DNA of 64,000 nucleotides from Cinnamomum chago (GCA_038049695.1 CP142459.1:65216001-65280000), one strand, 5' to 3'; positions 9,570 to 20,999 are shown, counted from the first letter of the stretch. A program made the numbers and translations. The notes: generated by a model from the sequence alone, not told the origin.

Positions 9570-11060
9570 TTAGGGCTTTGGGTGATTGAAATAGGCGAAG
9601 ACGGAATAGTAGGTTTGTAAGAAGGAGAGAATGAGAATTATAATGCCCGCTATCAAGGATATGATTGCCCATGGATTGCTGAAATAATCACGTACCAATT
9701 TCCCCCGCCATTTGGGCCATCTTCTCTTGGTGTATTGGTTAACTTCCCTAAACAAATCAGTTAGGTAATTGTTGTAATGATCCCAGACAAGTACCTTGCA
9801 TAACTTGTTGATGAGAAGTGCCACCTCGTCGTTGCTTCCCAAGTTACTTCTTATGATGTCGGCCTCCCTGAGAATCGACACGTCTCTTGGCGTGTTCACA
9901 AGAAAATCAATGAAGTAGCAGTAGCTTGTAAAGTGATTACCCCATTCAGGATTAGGAAAGCATTGCTCGAAAGCGAGGAAGTTGTGAAAGAAAATACCGG
10001 TGCTCTCGTAGATACAAAGGCGTGACATTTCCATCAATCCTTGTTCAAATCTAACTTGGAAGAAGCTTCTGGCTTGCTTCAACTGAAATCTCACTCCAGC
10101 TTCTTCGAGCTCCGTCGCCGTAGGGATCATATTCCACGGTTTTGGTGTTTCCTGTTTGGACTCTGGTGAGGATTGTAGGCTTGGAGTTCGGTACTTGTCA
10201 TTTATATTGATCAAACATGTAGGACATAGAAAACGGAGGGTTTTTCCTATGTGTTGGCGGAGGGAAGAGAGTTTGCCACAAGCACTCGCAGTTTGAGCTT
10301 TCCCGGTGGGAGGATCAGGTTTGAATGACAAGTGTAGTAAATGAAGCAAATGATGAATACCATGTTCTCCTGGATTCTTCAGCTCAAGCTTATATGAAAA
10401 GAAATACTCATAGTAATTTAAGGCCTCATTTCTTAGTCTATCCCTCGGTTGACCAATGAGCTCCCATAGGCGTTCCAAGACGAAGAAAGGAAGTTGATTC
10501 TCCAAGAGGAGCAGGTCAATGTCTATAACCGTCTCCATCCATTCGTTACCAAAAATTAAGACATCGGATAGAGCCAAACCCATTTGCCGGAGAATTAAGA
10601 AAATAATAAAGCAACCGTCAAGTACCATCATTTCTACAAATTCGTTGCTACTCATTTGGATGTTTTCAGAGTAACAATTTCGTGCTTGCGTTTCTATTTG
10701 CTTCATCTTCTTGAGAAACTTTTCCAAGTTATTTCTGCGTCCTCCAAAAGCAAGGACTTCATGTAGACAGCGCCATTTGTGCTCCTCCATAGCCTGCAGA
10801 TTTTCCATTCCTCGATGAAATGGGCCGATGGAGACGATCGTGGGGTTGTAGGCAGCATGATCACACTCTCGGATACTTGCCGGGACTCGGCAAATGGTGA
10901 ATGCAGAGGAGTTGGGGCCGTCTGTGGAGTCCAGCTTCTTTTGCATGGAACTCAGCCATGAAACATCTATTACAACATCTTCGGCATTATCATCATCTGC
11001 TCCTGCACCTTCTTCTGCTGGGAAGTCTTGTGCTACTAACAACTTATTCCCTTCTGCCAT
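9570..11060 (-). CDS. DUF247 (UPF0481-type) membrane protein, gene B
   Basis: This is an intact single-exon frame of 496 residues, typical for plant DUF247 proteins. The acidic N-terminus (residues 1-35) leads into the DUF247 domain: ICRVPASIRECDHAAYNP, IVSIGPFHRG, MEEHKWRCLHEVL, MVLDGCFIIFLIL, LLLENQLPFFVLERLWELIG, TATELEEAGVRF and a late NLLAFEQC-type block (NFLAFEQCFPNP). The C-terminus ends in a hydrophobic span (AIISLIAGIIILILSFL) followed by a short tail, the usual membrane anchor. The start at 11060 has acidic residues and a spacing that match gene A. The biochemical role of the family is unknown; members have been linked to self-incompatibility and stress. It is the undamaged partner of the disrupted gene A. 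Confidence 0.93.
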   Translation of the reverse strand: MAEGNKLLVAQDFPAEEGAGADDDNAEDVVIDVSWLSSMQKKLDSTDGPNSSAFTICRVPASIRECDHAAYNPTIVSIGPFHRGMENLQAMEEHKWRCLHEVLAFGGRRNNLEKFLKKMKQIETQARNCYSENIQMSSNEFVEMMVLDGCFIIFLILRQMGLALSDVLIFGNEWMETVIDIDLLLLENQLPFFVLERLWELIGQPRDRLRNEALNYYEYFFSYKLELKNPGEHGIHHLLHLLHLSFKPDPPTGKAQTASACGKLSSLRQHIGKTLRFLCPTCLININDKYRTPSLQSSPESKQETPKPWNMIPTATELEEAGVRFQLKQARSFFQVRFEQGLMEMSRLCIYESTGIFFHNFLAFEQCFPNPEWGNHFTSYCYFIDFLVNTPRDVSILREADIIRSNLGSNDEVALLINKLCKVLVWDHYNNYLTDLFREVNQYTKRRWPKWRGKLVRDYFSNPWAIISLIAGIIILILSFLQTYYSVFAYFNHPKP

Positions 11061-11390
11061 CGATCAAGGTTTGTGACGATCAAGGCTCTCTCTTTCTTTC
11101 TCAACTAGGTGAGGTGATTGTACTTTTAAAATGTGCTTAGCCCTTGTTTCATTCTCATCCAACATTGAATACTGCCATTTTATTTTGACGATATTTTAAC
11201 AATTATTGGAAACTTTGGTTAAATTTCATTTTCAGTAAAACTTCCTTCACCCTATTGCAACTGGATTAAGCCATCTGAGCCGATTAGCCAGGGCGAGCCA
11301 CAAGACAGAGAGAGGGGACGGAAAAGCTGCAACAACGGTGGGCCATGACCGATTTTCCTTATAATGAATTTTAACCCACACTTAAAATGT
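11061..11390. other. Upstream region of DUF247 gene B
   Basis: The block about 11085-11260 (TCTCTTTCTTTCTCAACTAGG onward, AGGTGATTGTACTT) is shared with the region upstream of gene A (about 5095-5250), so the tandem duplication included the promoters. A further block at 11265-11330 (GGATTAAGCCATCTGAGC) recurs at 6132-6210. No clear TATA box can be assigned. Confidence 0.55.
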
Positions 11391-12405
11391 TAGTCACACT
11401 TAAAATATTCATGTGGTTAGGAAGTTCAGTTTTAACCTAGAGCTCCTGCCTTCGAATCCCTTACGGGTCGTTTGTTTTCTGTGTAAATGAACCCACATGT
11501 GGATCAAACTCCACTGTTTGTTACAAGCATAACATTTCACATGTGAATCTATGAATATGTTGTATATTGTTTGATGATATCTCAACTTCCAAGCAACATC
11601 AATGATTACAAATTGGACACATGACCGTGTTTGAGCTTCTGAAGAATATGAACGGTCCTAATTTTACAGGTGGAGCCCAGAAAAATAAAAAAATAAAAAA
11701 GGCGGACTGGGTATGTTAGTAACAATAGATTGTATATTGTTTGATGATATCTCAACATCCAAGCAACATCAATGGTTGCAAATTGGACACATGACCGTGT
11801 TTGAGCTTCTGAAGAATATGAACAGTCCTGATTTTACAGGTGGGACCCAGAACAATAAAAAAGTCATAAAAGGCGGACTAGGTATGTTAGTAACAATAGA
11901 TTAGTCTAACTATTGTAATTATGTTGATAATATCTCAACCTCCATGCATCATCAACAGTTGAAAATTGAACACATGGCCGTGTTTGAGCTTCTTAAGAGA
12001 ATGAATGATCCGGATGTTACAAATGGGGCCTAAAAAAATAAAAACAAAATAAAAGGCAAGCTGCTCATTGAGGCACTGTAGCACCCCACCTGGTAACAGT
12101 GCCATGTGAAACTGTTTCACACCTCTTGAGGTGTGAAAATGTGCTGCCTCTTTTGCACATACTTTACACAGCAAAATCACATGTGATTTACACACCTAGT
12201 GTGTAAATGTTGTAAACAAACATAAATGATATGAATCTCTTTCACATGTGGGATGTTTACATATGTAAATTGGGAGAAACAAATGACCCCTTAAAGCCTT
12301 ACCCGATACATAGGGTTAGTGGGTGATTCTATGTATCCGTGGGTTTACCAATAATGAACCGAATGGGGGTCGATGGGTTCCCATGTTATTAAAAAAAAAA
12401 AAAAA
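11391..12405 (+). repeat. SINE-like element A, split by a Harbinger insertion
   Basis: The two parts are 11391-11460 and 12294-12405. A tRNA-like head has an A-box-like stretch around GTTCATGTGGTTAGG and a B-box-like GCCTTCGAATCCC. The body contains CCTTACCCGATACATAGG and the element ends in a 15-A tract. A second, uninterrupted copy is at about 12475-12655. The target duplications are not clear. The DNA following both copies (GATGATCAA.AGTAAAAGGAG) is also shared, so the two may be one tandem duplication rather than two insertions. Confidence 0.6.
11464..12290. mobile_element. PIF/Harbinger-type non-autonomous element, 827 bp
   Basis: The flanks are TTA on both sides (11461-11463 and 12291-12293). 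The ends are CGGGTCGTTTG and its inverted match CAAATGACCCC. It interrupts SINE-like element A exactly between its B-box and body. The interior holds about three tandem copies of a roughly 170-bp unit (starting near 11561, 11731 and 11901) that contain ATCTCAAC..CCAAGCAACATCAA and CACATGACCGTGTTTGAGC. No transposase frame is present. Confidence 0.85.
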
Positions 12406-12474
12406 AACTTTTCTTGTGATGATCAATAGTAAAAGGAGTGTGGCTAGTGGGTGGTGTTGTGTATCCTAAATTTT

Positions 12475-12655
12475 ACTTACACTTAAAATGTTCGGGTGGT
12501 TAGAAAGTCCAGTTTTAACCTAGAGGTCTTGCCTTTGAATCCCTTAAGGCCTTACCCGATACATAGGGCTAGTGGGTGGTTTTATGTATCCGTGGGTTTA
12601 CCAATGATCAACCGAAGTGGGGTCGGCGGGTTCCCATGTTATATATATATAAAAA
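12475..12655 (+). repeat. SINE-like element B
   Basis: This is the uninterrupted sister of element A. It has the tRNA-like head with TTCGGGTGGTTAGAAAG and GCCTTTGAATCCC, then the CCTTACCCGATACATAGGG body, and a short (AT)n/A-rich end. Its head resembles other plant tRNA-derived SINEs. Confidence 0.6.
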
Positions 12656-12789
12656 AGACATTTTCTCATGATGATCAACAGTAAAAGGAGTGTGGCTAGT
12701 GGGTAGTGTTGTGCATCCTAAATTTTACCGATGATCAACTATAAGAGGGGTCAGCGGGTTCGTTGTTATAATAAAAAATTAAAAAAAAA

Positions 12790-12975
12790 AGCCTTTTCGT
12801 TATGAAATTTGGAGCCATGATTTTCCATTTTGACTGAGCTACTTAGTGGCTAGATAATGTGTAAACTCCTAATGTAAAGGCACTCACCCAAAAAATTAAC
12901 ATTAACCAATTACATTTTGAATACAACTTAGCGGGCTAAAATTGATCTTGAGTCAGCTGATGAAAATATTAGAAC
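12790..12975. repeat. Dispersed segment, copy 2, left part
   Basis: This matches 6290-6500 (TTTGGAGCCATGATTTT, AACATTAAC...ATTACATT.TGAATACAACTT, GCGGGCTAAAATTGAT). The match continues at 27272, on the far side of copia element 2, so that element landed inside this copy. Confidence 0.8.
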
Positions 12976-13172
12976 TGTTATATGATATGGATCTTGGGCA
13001 GATGACCACTTGAGATGAGTTAGGGTTAGAATTAAAGTTCCTCTCTTATGGAGTTACTTTGCCTATAAATAGGCCTCTCTACTTTTGTATTGAACACAGT
13101 TAATGAGATAATAGCAAGGCTCTCTCTTCTCTCCCTAATCTTCTTTCACTTGTCTCTCTCTCTTTTCTAATA
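12976..13172 (+). repeat. 5' LTR of copia element 2
   Basis: The 197-bp repeat contains the promoter-like CCTATAAATAGG near 13062-13073. A primer-binding-site-like CGTTATCAGCACG follows right after it (13173-13185). Confidence 0.93.
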
Positions 13173-13194
13173 CGTTATCAGCACGAAACTCTAA

Positions 13195-14052
13195 GGGCAT
13201 GTTTGGTACACATCCTCAGAGAGGATTTCTGTCATTTTTCCTCAATCCCGTGGAAAATCCACGTTTGGATCAGCATGGAAAAGCATAGGGAGGAAGAGAG
13301 AAATCCTTGTTTGCAAATATTTTGGAAGTCAGACACCCCCCCATAGGATCCGCGGAATCCACAAAGTCGCGGATTTGCGGAGCTACAGTGAATCTGACGT
13401 TAAAATAGGTGGGACCGGTTTTTGCGTTTTTTTGTTTTCATGGGCCCCACAATCAAGATCTAAACCGGTAAAAGTGTTCACAAGGTCCAAAACGGCTACC
13501 ACACCAAAAATCAGCCGTTGATTCCATCTATAACTTGAGATATTTGCAAAACCATTCTGACTGTTAATATGCCCCACAGTTAAAAAAAACGGGATTATTG
13601 GCAGTCTGTTTTTTTCAATTTTTTTATTTTTGTGGGCCTCGAAATCATCATCTGAACCGTGAATAGTTTAGAGGAGACCAAATACAACTAGGGGCCCAAC
13701 TTTCAACCGTAGATCTATCCTCTATTTTGAGATATTTGCAAAAACGTTCATAATCTAAAATGTTAGTTTTTTAACTTATGTGGCCCCCTTTGCACGATCT
13801 GAACCGTTCAGAATATCTAAAGAGACAAAAGTGATTGTGGAATGAAAGATCAGCCCTTGATATTTCATGGATTATGAGAAATTGACTAAAAACTTCTTAT
13901 TGTTGGATCACATAATGCATGGACTCCATGATTCCTCTCTTCTGCCAAACGTGGAACTATTTTTAGGAAATCCTCTTTGAGGATGACTTGATTCCAACAT
14001 ACCAAAGAAAACCTCTAACTAAGGGATTCTTCTCAATTTGCCAAACGTGCCC
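13195..14052. mobile_element. PIF/Harbinger-type element, 858 bp, in the copia leader
   Basis: The TAA duplications are at 13192-13194 and 14053-14055. The inverted ends are GGGCATGTTTGG and CCAAACGTGCCC. The interior is non-coding, with several degenerate copies of a motif around TGAACCGT/TTTGAGATATTTGCAAAA. It lies between the primer site and the coding part of copia element 2. Confidence 0.9.
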
Positions 14053-14104
14053 TAAGAGAATTAAAAAAAAAACCCTTCTTCTTACCCAAAAAGAAGAGAA
14101 ACCT

Positions 14105-14335
14105 TCCCTGCACATATTTTCATTGGCGAAATCCTTTCTTGCATAGATTTCCATCACGAAATCCTTCCCAGCGCGGATTTCCATCGCGGATTCCAGGCGC
14201 AGATTCCTTCCTAGCGGGGATTTTCATCACAGATTCCTTTTCAATGCGGATTTTCATAGCGGATTCCCTGCACAGATTCCTTCCCGGCGAGGATTCCCAT
14301 CGCGGAATCCTTCTCAGCACGGATTTCAGAAAAGG
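14105..14335. repeat. Minisatellite with GCGGATTTCCATCGCGG-like units
   Basis: Around eight to ten degenerate units of roughly 18-30 bp contain GGATTTCCATC or GGATTCC with CG-rich joins. The array lies in the leader of copia element 2. A second loose repeat family (GAAGTTCTA and AGAACCAGAAGTTCT words) fills about 14515-14850. Confidence 0.75.
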
Positions 14336-15112
14336 GTAATACTTTTCTTCAAATACAGTAAGTAGTATTTAAGCCATTCACCAAAATCAATTTATTAGAA
14401 TGCATGCAACTAGTTTATAATGCTTGTTTACATTAATTATAGTGTTTGGTTACTGTTCATCGTCTTGCATGATTTTTCTTTTAATTTTATTAATACTATG
14501 AATGAATTACAAAATAGAACCAGAAGTTCTAAATCTGAACCTAAAGTTCACTGATCTATGGACTAGCAGTCCCAGAAGTTGGAATATTGATATGAACCTG
14601 TAGATTTATATCCATAAATCAACATATAGAGTTTTTGGTTCAAATCCAAACAAATTATAAGGCTATGAAACCAAACCTGAAGATTTGATAGAACTTGAAG
14701 TTTTGATCAATTGTTAGAACCAGAAGTTCTACTTCAAACTTGAAGATTTGATAGAACCTACAGTTTTAATTTCATGTATTATAAACTTGAAGTTCTAAAT
14801 CAATCTTGAAGTCTTAAAAAAACCAGCAGTTCTGATTATCAAAGTTGAGAACTTGATGTAACAACTTTTCATCGGCCAACCTCTGAATAATGAGGCATTT
14901 ATATAGCACTCCTTGGCATGGTCTAGAAGACCAATAATTCTTTGAACTTTCACAAACTTAATTTTTAGTTCATTTGATATGCATGTTTCTTAGACTTTTC
15001 ATTTATGATGGGGATTTTTATTTTTCATTAATGTCCTAATTTATGGTGAATGATTTAATTATTTCAGTTTTATCATGTGATTGTATAGTTATATTGATTT
15101 ATTATTTAAGGT

Positions 15113-15300
15113 ATGAATCATAGAACTGAGGACAATCTATGTTTAGTAGATAGTGCCATAACACACCATTCTGAAAAATTAGAAATTTTTCTCAGAATTG
15201 TTATTCATTCCACGAAAGGTATCCACCATAGCTGGACTTGTGCAAATTTTGAAGGCTCCAGAAGAGCCCATATGATGAGACAATATTCCCGCCGTTAGGG
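15113..15300 (+). pseudogene. copia element 2: protease-region fragment
   Basis: The frame starting MNHRTEDNLCLVDSAITH corresponds to the copia protease active-site region (usual motif DSATTH) and is followed by a match to the region downstream of it. It breaks at about 15275 into a different part of pol. Most of the integrase is therefore missing. Confidence 0.75.
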
Positions 15301-15778
15301 GGAGATAAGATAGTTCCTGAAGAACATATTGTTCCTGTAGAACAACCTGTTCCTGAAGAAAAGAGAAAACTAACATTGTTCCACGAAAAAGGAGAAATGA
15401 ACAATCATCATCAGGATCCTCCCGAAGAGGCAAGTACCCTCCTGAAGATGTTCCTCCCGAAGAGGCAAGTAACCCTCCTGAAGAGGCTCCTCCCGAAGAG
15501 GCAAGTACCCTCCTGAAGAAGCAAGTAACCCTCCTAAAGAGGTTCCTCCCGAAGAGGCAAGTAACGCTCCTGAAGAAGTTCCTCCCGAAGAAGCACAAAA
15601 CGCTCCTAAAGAGATTCCTCCTAAAGAGGCATACAACGCTCCTGAAGAGGTTATGGTAAAACCCGTTCTGTCTAAAATAATGAAAGTCCCTGGTGAGACT
15701 TTGGAAGCCCCTGAAGAGGCATCGGTACCGGTTAATCAAGAGATCTCTATACTTTACAATTATTCAAGAGAGATGGAA
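15285..15778 (+). pseudogene. copia element 2: integrase-to-RT linker with amplified PPEEA repeats
   Basis: A frame beginning FPPLGGDKIVPEE matches the linker after copia integrase. From 15410 to 15660 the DNA is a run of CCTCCCGAAGAGGCAAGTA-like units coding Pro-Pro-Glu-Glu-Ala in one frame, with frame drift between units. The later part resembles the start of the RT domain (VNQEISILY) and ends in stops. No RT palm is present. Confidence 0.7.
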
Positions 15779-15839
15779 TAAAAGTGATGATGATGATGAT
15801 TGGGACACAAAACTACATTCTATAAATTCCGGAAGGACT

Positions 15840-16061
15840 TCCTTTGCCTGAAGCAAAGCCAAGGAATACGTACTCAATTCAATTAAGCCACTTGATTAGC
15901 ATTAAACACATCCTACGATATTTGCATGGAACAACTAATTTAAGAATATTTTATTCTTATGATCGTAGAGATTTCAGTTTTGTAGGATATGCAGATTTAG
16001 GTTATCTTTCTGCTCCTCATAAGGGTCAATCACAGACAGGTTATGTGTTTCTAAATTGTAA
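15840..16061 (+). pseudogene. copia element 2: RNase H, first half
   Basis: The frame contains SIKHILRYLHGTTNLRI, GYADLGYLSAPHKGQSQTGYVFL, which is the end of the RT region and start of the copia RNase H domain (the usual D in YADAD.GY is kept). It is cut at 16061 by the CACTA element. The second half resumes in phase at 26361. Confidence 0.88.
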
Positions 16062-16079
16062 CACTACAAAAAAAAGGAC

Positions 16080-16255
16080 TTTTAGTCTCGCTTTGAAAGT
16101 GAGCTTTTGTGTCGCTTTTACAATAAAATGACACGGTATGGTCTGATGTGTCACTTTTGTAGGCGGTATGGTCTTATGTGTCACTTTTGTAGCCCACAAA
16201 AAAATATATGGTCTTATGTGTCACTTTTGTAGCCCACAAAAAAATCTTATATCAG
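16080..16255. repeat. Left subterminal repeats of the CACTA element
   Basis: GTGTCGCTTTT and three copies of ATGGTCT.ATGTGTCACTTTTG lie in tandem, the last two with a shared CCCACAAAAAAAT tail. In En/Spm elements such motifs bind TnpA. Confidence 0.85.
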
Positions 16256-16259
16256 TTCC

Positions 16260-17080
16260 ACGTTTTTTTTCCCCCTCCCGCCCGCCTCCAAAACCCTCTT
16301 TTCTGTCCCACGCCTCTCTCTCTCTCCAAAACCCCTCTTTCCACTTGTCTCTCCTCTCACTCTCGTTCTCTCTGCTGTTCTCTGCTCTCTCTCTCTGTCT
16401 CTCACGCTCACTCTCGTTCTCTCTCTCTCTACTATTTCTCTCTCTCGTTCTCACCTCTCCCTCAGGATCCCTCTCACCATCACCCTCCACGTGAGCAATA
16501 CCATCTAGCCCTCCTCCTCCAACCACTGCGCACACCTCACGGCCTATCACTCTCGTCGCCTCCCTGCGTAGAGTCTCCGCAGATATCGCAGCCCATCATC
16601 CATTTCACGCCGCCCTCTCCATCGTCGCCATCTCCTCGTGCGCAGAACCTTGCCAGAGCCTCGGCAGAACCTATCTGGACTCCCCCTCTGGCGCCAATCC
16701 TCTCCACCATCACCGACTACACTTCTGCCCTGAGGCAACGCTCGTTCACGCCTAGACGCCCCTTTCCCCCTCCACGCCAAACCGCACCACTACCATCCAC
16801 AGGTAAGGATCTGTCCCTTCTCTCCCTGTCATCTACACCAACGCCCACTGCCTCTGCTCCCCGGCTCTGCTCCCTGCAACACCCAGTGCCTTGCACCATT
16901 TCACAGCACCTGCGCACAGGCACACCCTTCCCCTCCATCTTCCTTTTGCTTTTCTTTCATTTTCCTTTCCATCACCCTCTCTCTTTCGCCTCGCTGCATG
17001 ATTTGGGGCTTTTGCAAGTAAGTGATTCCAATTTCCCAATTTGCTGTTTCTTCTCTCATTCTGTTTTGAATTAGGTTTTC
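16260..17080. other. Pyrimidine-rich segment, possibly a captured 5' gene end
   Basis: C/T-rich DNA with (CT)n runs (16310-16450) passes into C-rich, less repetitive sequence and then T-rich, intron-like DNA after GCAAGTAAGTG (about 17016). This resembles the 5' UTR and first intron of a plant gene. It has long open frames (for example 16208-17074), but their composition is low-complexity and no domain is recognisable. I see nothing definable in 17080-19720. Confidence 0.3.
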
Positions 17081-19720
17081 CATGTGTGTATGTCGTCTGT
17101 GTTTTTTTTTTTTTTTGGGTGCCGGGGGTCAAAGGAGGCAATTTGTGATTTCTATTGTTCAATTTCTTTTGGGTTTTTCCAAACTTAAGAGCCTTTGGTT
17201 TGTTCTGATCAATCTCTTGGAATTCTTTTGTTTTGAACTATTTTTACTGTGTATTGGGAATTTGGTTCTTCCAAGTTAGTTTTATTTCTTTTGTGTTTTT
17301 GGGCAGGGATTGCAATTGTTGGATTTCTGCGTATTCTTCCACTTCATGTTGAATTGGGACTTTATTTTGTTAAAATGTGTGATCTTTTATGCTTTTCGAA
17401 TTGAGACTGGTTTGATTTATCTTGCTTTGTTGGGATTTAGGCTTTTGGATGCCAGAAATTTGTTGCTTGCGATTGTTGGATTTCTTGATTTTCTTTCACT
17501 TCATGCCCTTCTTCCTCATCGTGCACCCCAACCCACCCCCTGTTGACTTGAAAGTAAACGGTTGGCAACTAGATTTTTCTTTGGCTCTACACGGGAGGAA
17601 TGAGGAATGGTAAATTATCCTAGTCTTAAACTAGCATGGTCTAAGTCATATGGATTATTCTTAGAGTGCTCTATTTCGCTGCTTTGCCACACAATCTCCA
17701 TCTACCAGTGTACATCCGTTGTTGTACTCCACAACACTGGAGCCTCCACTATCCAACGGAATGTATGAAGGTGGGCTCTTTGTTCTGTGGTTTGGCCTTT
17801 GCAATGTAATGAGTTGTGAAGGTTTTTCTGTTGTTCATTCCCTCACAACCATATTCATATCCAAATCCACATTTGGGCATCATGTAATATTTCATTCATT
17901 TATAATTTTTGAATTTCTTCCAAATAAAGCAAAAGATATTAACCTTCTAGGGTTTCTAAATGGGTCTCTTGGTACCTTTCTCATTTGGCTTGAAGCTTGG
18001 TTTCAGGGCAGGTTGTAGAGTTCAAAAAGGAATGATAGAGAAGGAGAAGAGGTCGAGGAAAAGTTTTTTTCTTTTTGGCTTCAACCTTGAAGCTCCAAAT
18101 GACAACTCTTCTCCTGCTCAAGGGTTTCTTCGTGTGGAGTAGGAGAGAGATTTGTTGCAAATTGTAGTTGTATTCAAAGTAAATGAAGATATTCACTACG
18201 TCAAAACAGGTGAAAAGCGACATAGACATGTAAGGAAAAACAAGTAATCTGGACTCTGGTATTTTCTGGCACACGATTTTTCAGAAACCACAGCCGCTCC
18301 TTGTGGTTGTTTTATTTATAACTCTGTTTCTTATTTGTATTATGCTTTATATAAATCATGGAATGCCTGATGGAAAGATGTTTGCTTAATTGCCTATAAG
18401 AAGTTTGATGCATTCAATTATTTCTTCTGATTTTATATTGATGATTCTGTTTTTCTTTATAAAATAATTAAAGCATCATATTCTTGATTTCTTTATAATT
18501 TTGAAGTTGTGGTCAAATAACTAGTTTGAGTGAATGGTGTTTGGTTAAATGCCTGAAATAAATAAAAACTTTGTTAGTTGAAGTTTCATTAGTTCCATTG
18601 TTTTTCTTCAATTTATTTATATTTTAAAGTTTTTTTTCCAATAAAATATAGAACTCAAATTGAGACTTAAACTTACCAAAATGACAAATCTTTAGGACTG
18701 ATGAAGACCAAAAAGAAAAAAATACATATTTTTAACACTTTTAGAAAATTGCACCAGTAACTGTAGTCTCTATTATACTATAATGCTTATAATGCTAAGG
18801 GGTCTGACCAATTAAAGGGAAGATATAAATTGCTTAACATTTTGGAAACAAGACTGAAATTTATCTATTTCTGCTAGTAACGTATGTCGTATGCCACTAT
18901 GTAGTTATTCAAAAACAATACAATTACATAATAACATGTTCGCAGATACTTTGTAAATTGGATAGTATTAATGGTCCTTCAAAATTGTGCTTTATTGTTT
19001 CTTAAAATGAGAAATGGAAATAGAGCTGCTCATATGACAGTTATTTGGATTATTATCTATCCAGTTACAGGTGTTGCACAGTGTGACCATGTTCCAAGCA
19101 TCCAACCATGACCTTTGTAGCTTTAGATTGCTCTTTGTTTTCATGATATATCTAGCATCAGACTTTTTATATTAATTGGTAAGTGCAAGAACTCACCTCA
19201 TGACACCAACTAACATGTGATGTCCTTTGACCCTGTTTTGATCTAAGGAACTTTCTTGCTATACACTAAGTTCTTCTGTAACTCTATTTACATTTATTAT
19301 ACAGCTCTCATTGATTACACTCATTTCATATCAGGGGTACTCAACTCAATATTTTATCTTTTTCCTCAAGCGGCTTGTGATACTTATAATGCAATATTTG
19401 GAATGCAGTTTAAACGGTGACCCTGGTCCCTATAACAGGATTATAAAACAATTGCTTCAATGGAAAGAGATAAAATGACTCTTCGTGCCAAAAAACAAAA
19501 GGAAAGAAATAAAAAGATGGAACAAGAAGTGTAAGAAGGAGATGAACGATCTGCGTCTGAAAAATTCCTATCAGTATTAGGAGGTCCAATCAATAGTAAA
19601 CATGGCCAGCCATGACATGGACCACTGATAATATCAATGATGTCATTCCATCTGCTTATCCTGTTTTTATCATTTCACAGTTGTGGTCTCAAACAAGGTT
19701 GTGAATAGGAGGCTCAAACA

Positions 19721-20056
19721 TCAACAGGCTGACAATTGAGAGATCGTAACAGTGGCATTGGATGCAGATGATGCAGTAGAAGTGGATGTGTCAGTTCTGG
19801 CATTATTATGAACTCTACTAAAAGTTCTATTATTGGTGGCATCAATGAAGGCAGGTCTGTTTAGCCTGATTCCCTGTCCACCTCTTCTCAGCAGAAAAAC
19901 CACGACATCGGACATAGTTGGCCTTGAAGCAGCTGACTGAGTGCACATAAGAGCTATCTGTATTACTTTCTTCACTTCATCAGCTGAGTACTAATTTGGG
20001 TTTAAGCTTTCATCCAATAATTCCATAAGTAGATCTTCCTCATACAGCCTCCATGC
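19721..20056 (-). pseudogene. Captured cysteine-rich receptor-like kinase, last exon
   Basis: This 112-codon exon encodes the end of a CRK2/CRK3-type kinase domain and tail: AWRLYEEDLLMELLDESL, VKKVIQIALMCTQSAASRPTM, then a Ser/Thr-rich C-terminus ending ISQLSAC. The SRPTM motif is the kinase subdomain XI Arg region. It begins right after an intact acceptor (CCAG at 20057-20060). An in-frame TAG at 19991-19993, between NPN and YSADE, would truncate the product; the family usually has an acidic codon there. Confidence 0.88.
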
Positions 20057-20355
20057 CTGGTTAACAACACCACAAAGAAAACACCCAATCATGGTCACAT
20101 TAATCAATAGGAGCCTGGTGTTGCAGACATGGGTAAAAAGGAATCTATTGATATGGATAAATTCCAGAAAAGATGATGGCATTAATGCAAACTGAGTATG
20201 GATCTTCTATGATTTTAATTGTAGAGAGTTTTGCAAAGTAGGCCACCTAGTGGCCCCACTAGGGGATGGGAAGGGTGGGAAAGATGCTTAGGCCTACAGA
20301 TGGTAATAGAGAACCCAAGAATGAGTTCTTGAAAAAGTTTTTGGAGATTAGTTAC

Positions 20356-20506
20356 CCATTCAAGAAGGTATTGTGTGACTGGTTCAGTTTTTATGTGACT
20401 ACACTTCTGACCGCTAATGATTTCCAGGACGACCACACCATAGTTGTATGTGTCAACCTTCTCAGATAACTGCCCGTTGATTGCATACTCAGGTGCTGTG
20501 TAACCC
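20356..20506 (-). pseudogene. Captured cysteine-rich receptor-like kinase, middle exon
   Basis: Fifty complete codons lie between an intact acceptor (AACAG) and an intact donor (GTAACT). The product [20 protein letters not shown] then [10 protein letters not shown] covers kinase subdomains VIII-IX, including the APE motif and the conserved Asp of DxYxxG. The phase joins correctly with the exons on both sides. Confidence 0.9.
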
Positions 20507-20884
20507 CTGTTCAACAAGATATCATGTGCCTTTCAATCAATATAGATGTTCATGATCACTGTAATTTGAGCCTATGCTAATTCATGAAGGCAGGGCGATT
20601 TTACGGTTTAATTCACTAAAGTTGGGCCTAGTCCAGGCATGTTCACATTATACCATATCATGTGTCTTGCATTGACCAACCACCACCACCAATTCTGACC
20701 TTTAATCACAAAAGCTTAGACTGTTAAGCTACAGGGTCAGAAAATTAGGTCCAAGGAGCCCAAAGACAATCGAAATTGACATTTTGTGTTTTGAGCCTTC
20801 ATACTTGACAACAAAATGAGAAGAAATGGAGTTGGAGATTGGGCAGATTCAAAACAAATGTAACAATGGTAATTACTGACTTAC

Positions 20885-20999
20885 AAGGTTCCTGCAAATC
20901 TGGTGTTGAGATGACTCTGGTCCTCTGGAAGTAGTCTTACAAGCCCAAAATCTGCAATTTTGGGCTGAAAATCATCATCAAGTAGTATATTACTGGATT
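20885..20999 (-). pseudogene. Captured cysteine-rich receptor-like kinase, DFG exon fragment
   Basis: This encodes [19 protein letters not shown] then [19 protein letters not shown], which is kinase subdomains VIB (end)-VII with the metal-binding DFG and the activation segment. The donor GTAAGT is intact. The upstream (minus-strand) end fades at about 20999 without the HRD motif, which marks the edge of the captured piece. Confidence 0.88.

Noticed and set aside
15179-15739. A 186-codon minus-strand frame rich in FFRR/LFGRNLFRS repeats
   Set aside because: It is the antisense of the PPEEA-coding repeats of copia element 2.
16208-17074. A 288-codon open frame on the + strand
   Set aside because: It is Ser/Pro/Leu-rich low-complexity sequence made by CT-rich DNA; overlapping frames on both strands are equally open and no domain is visible.
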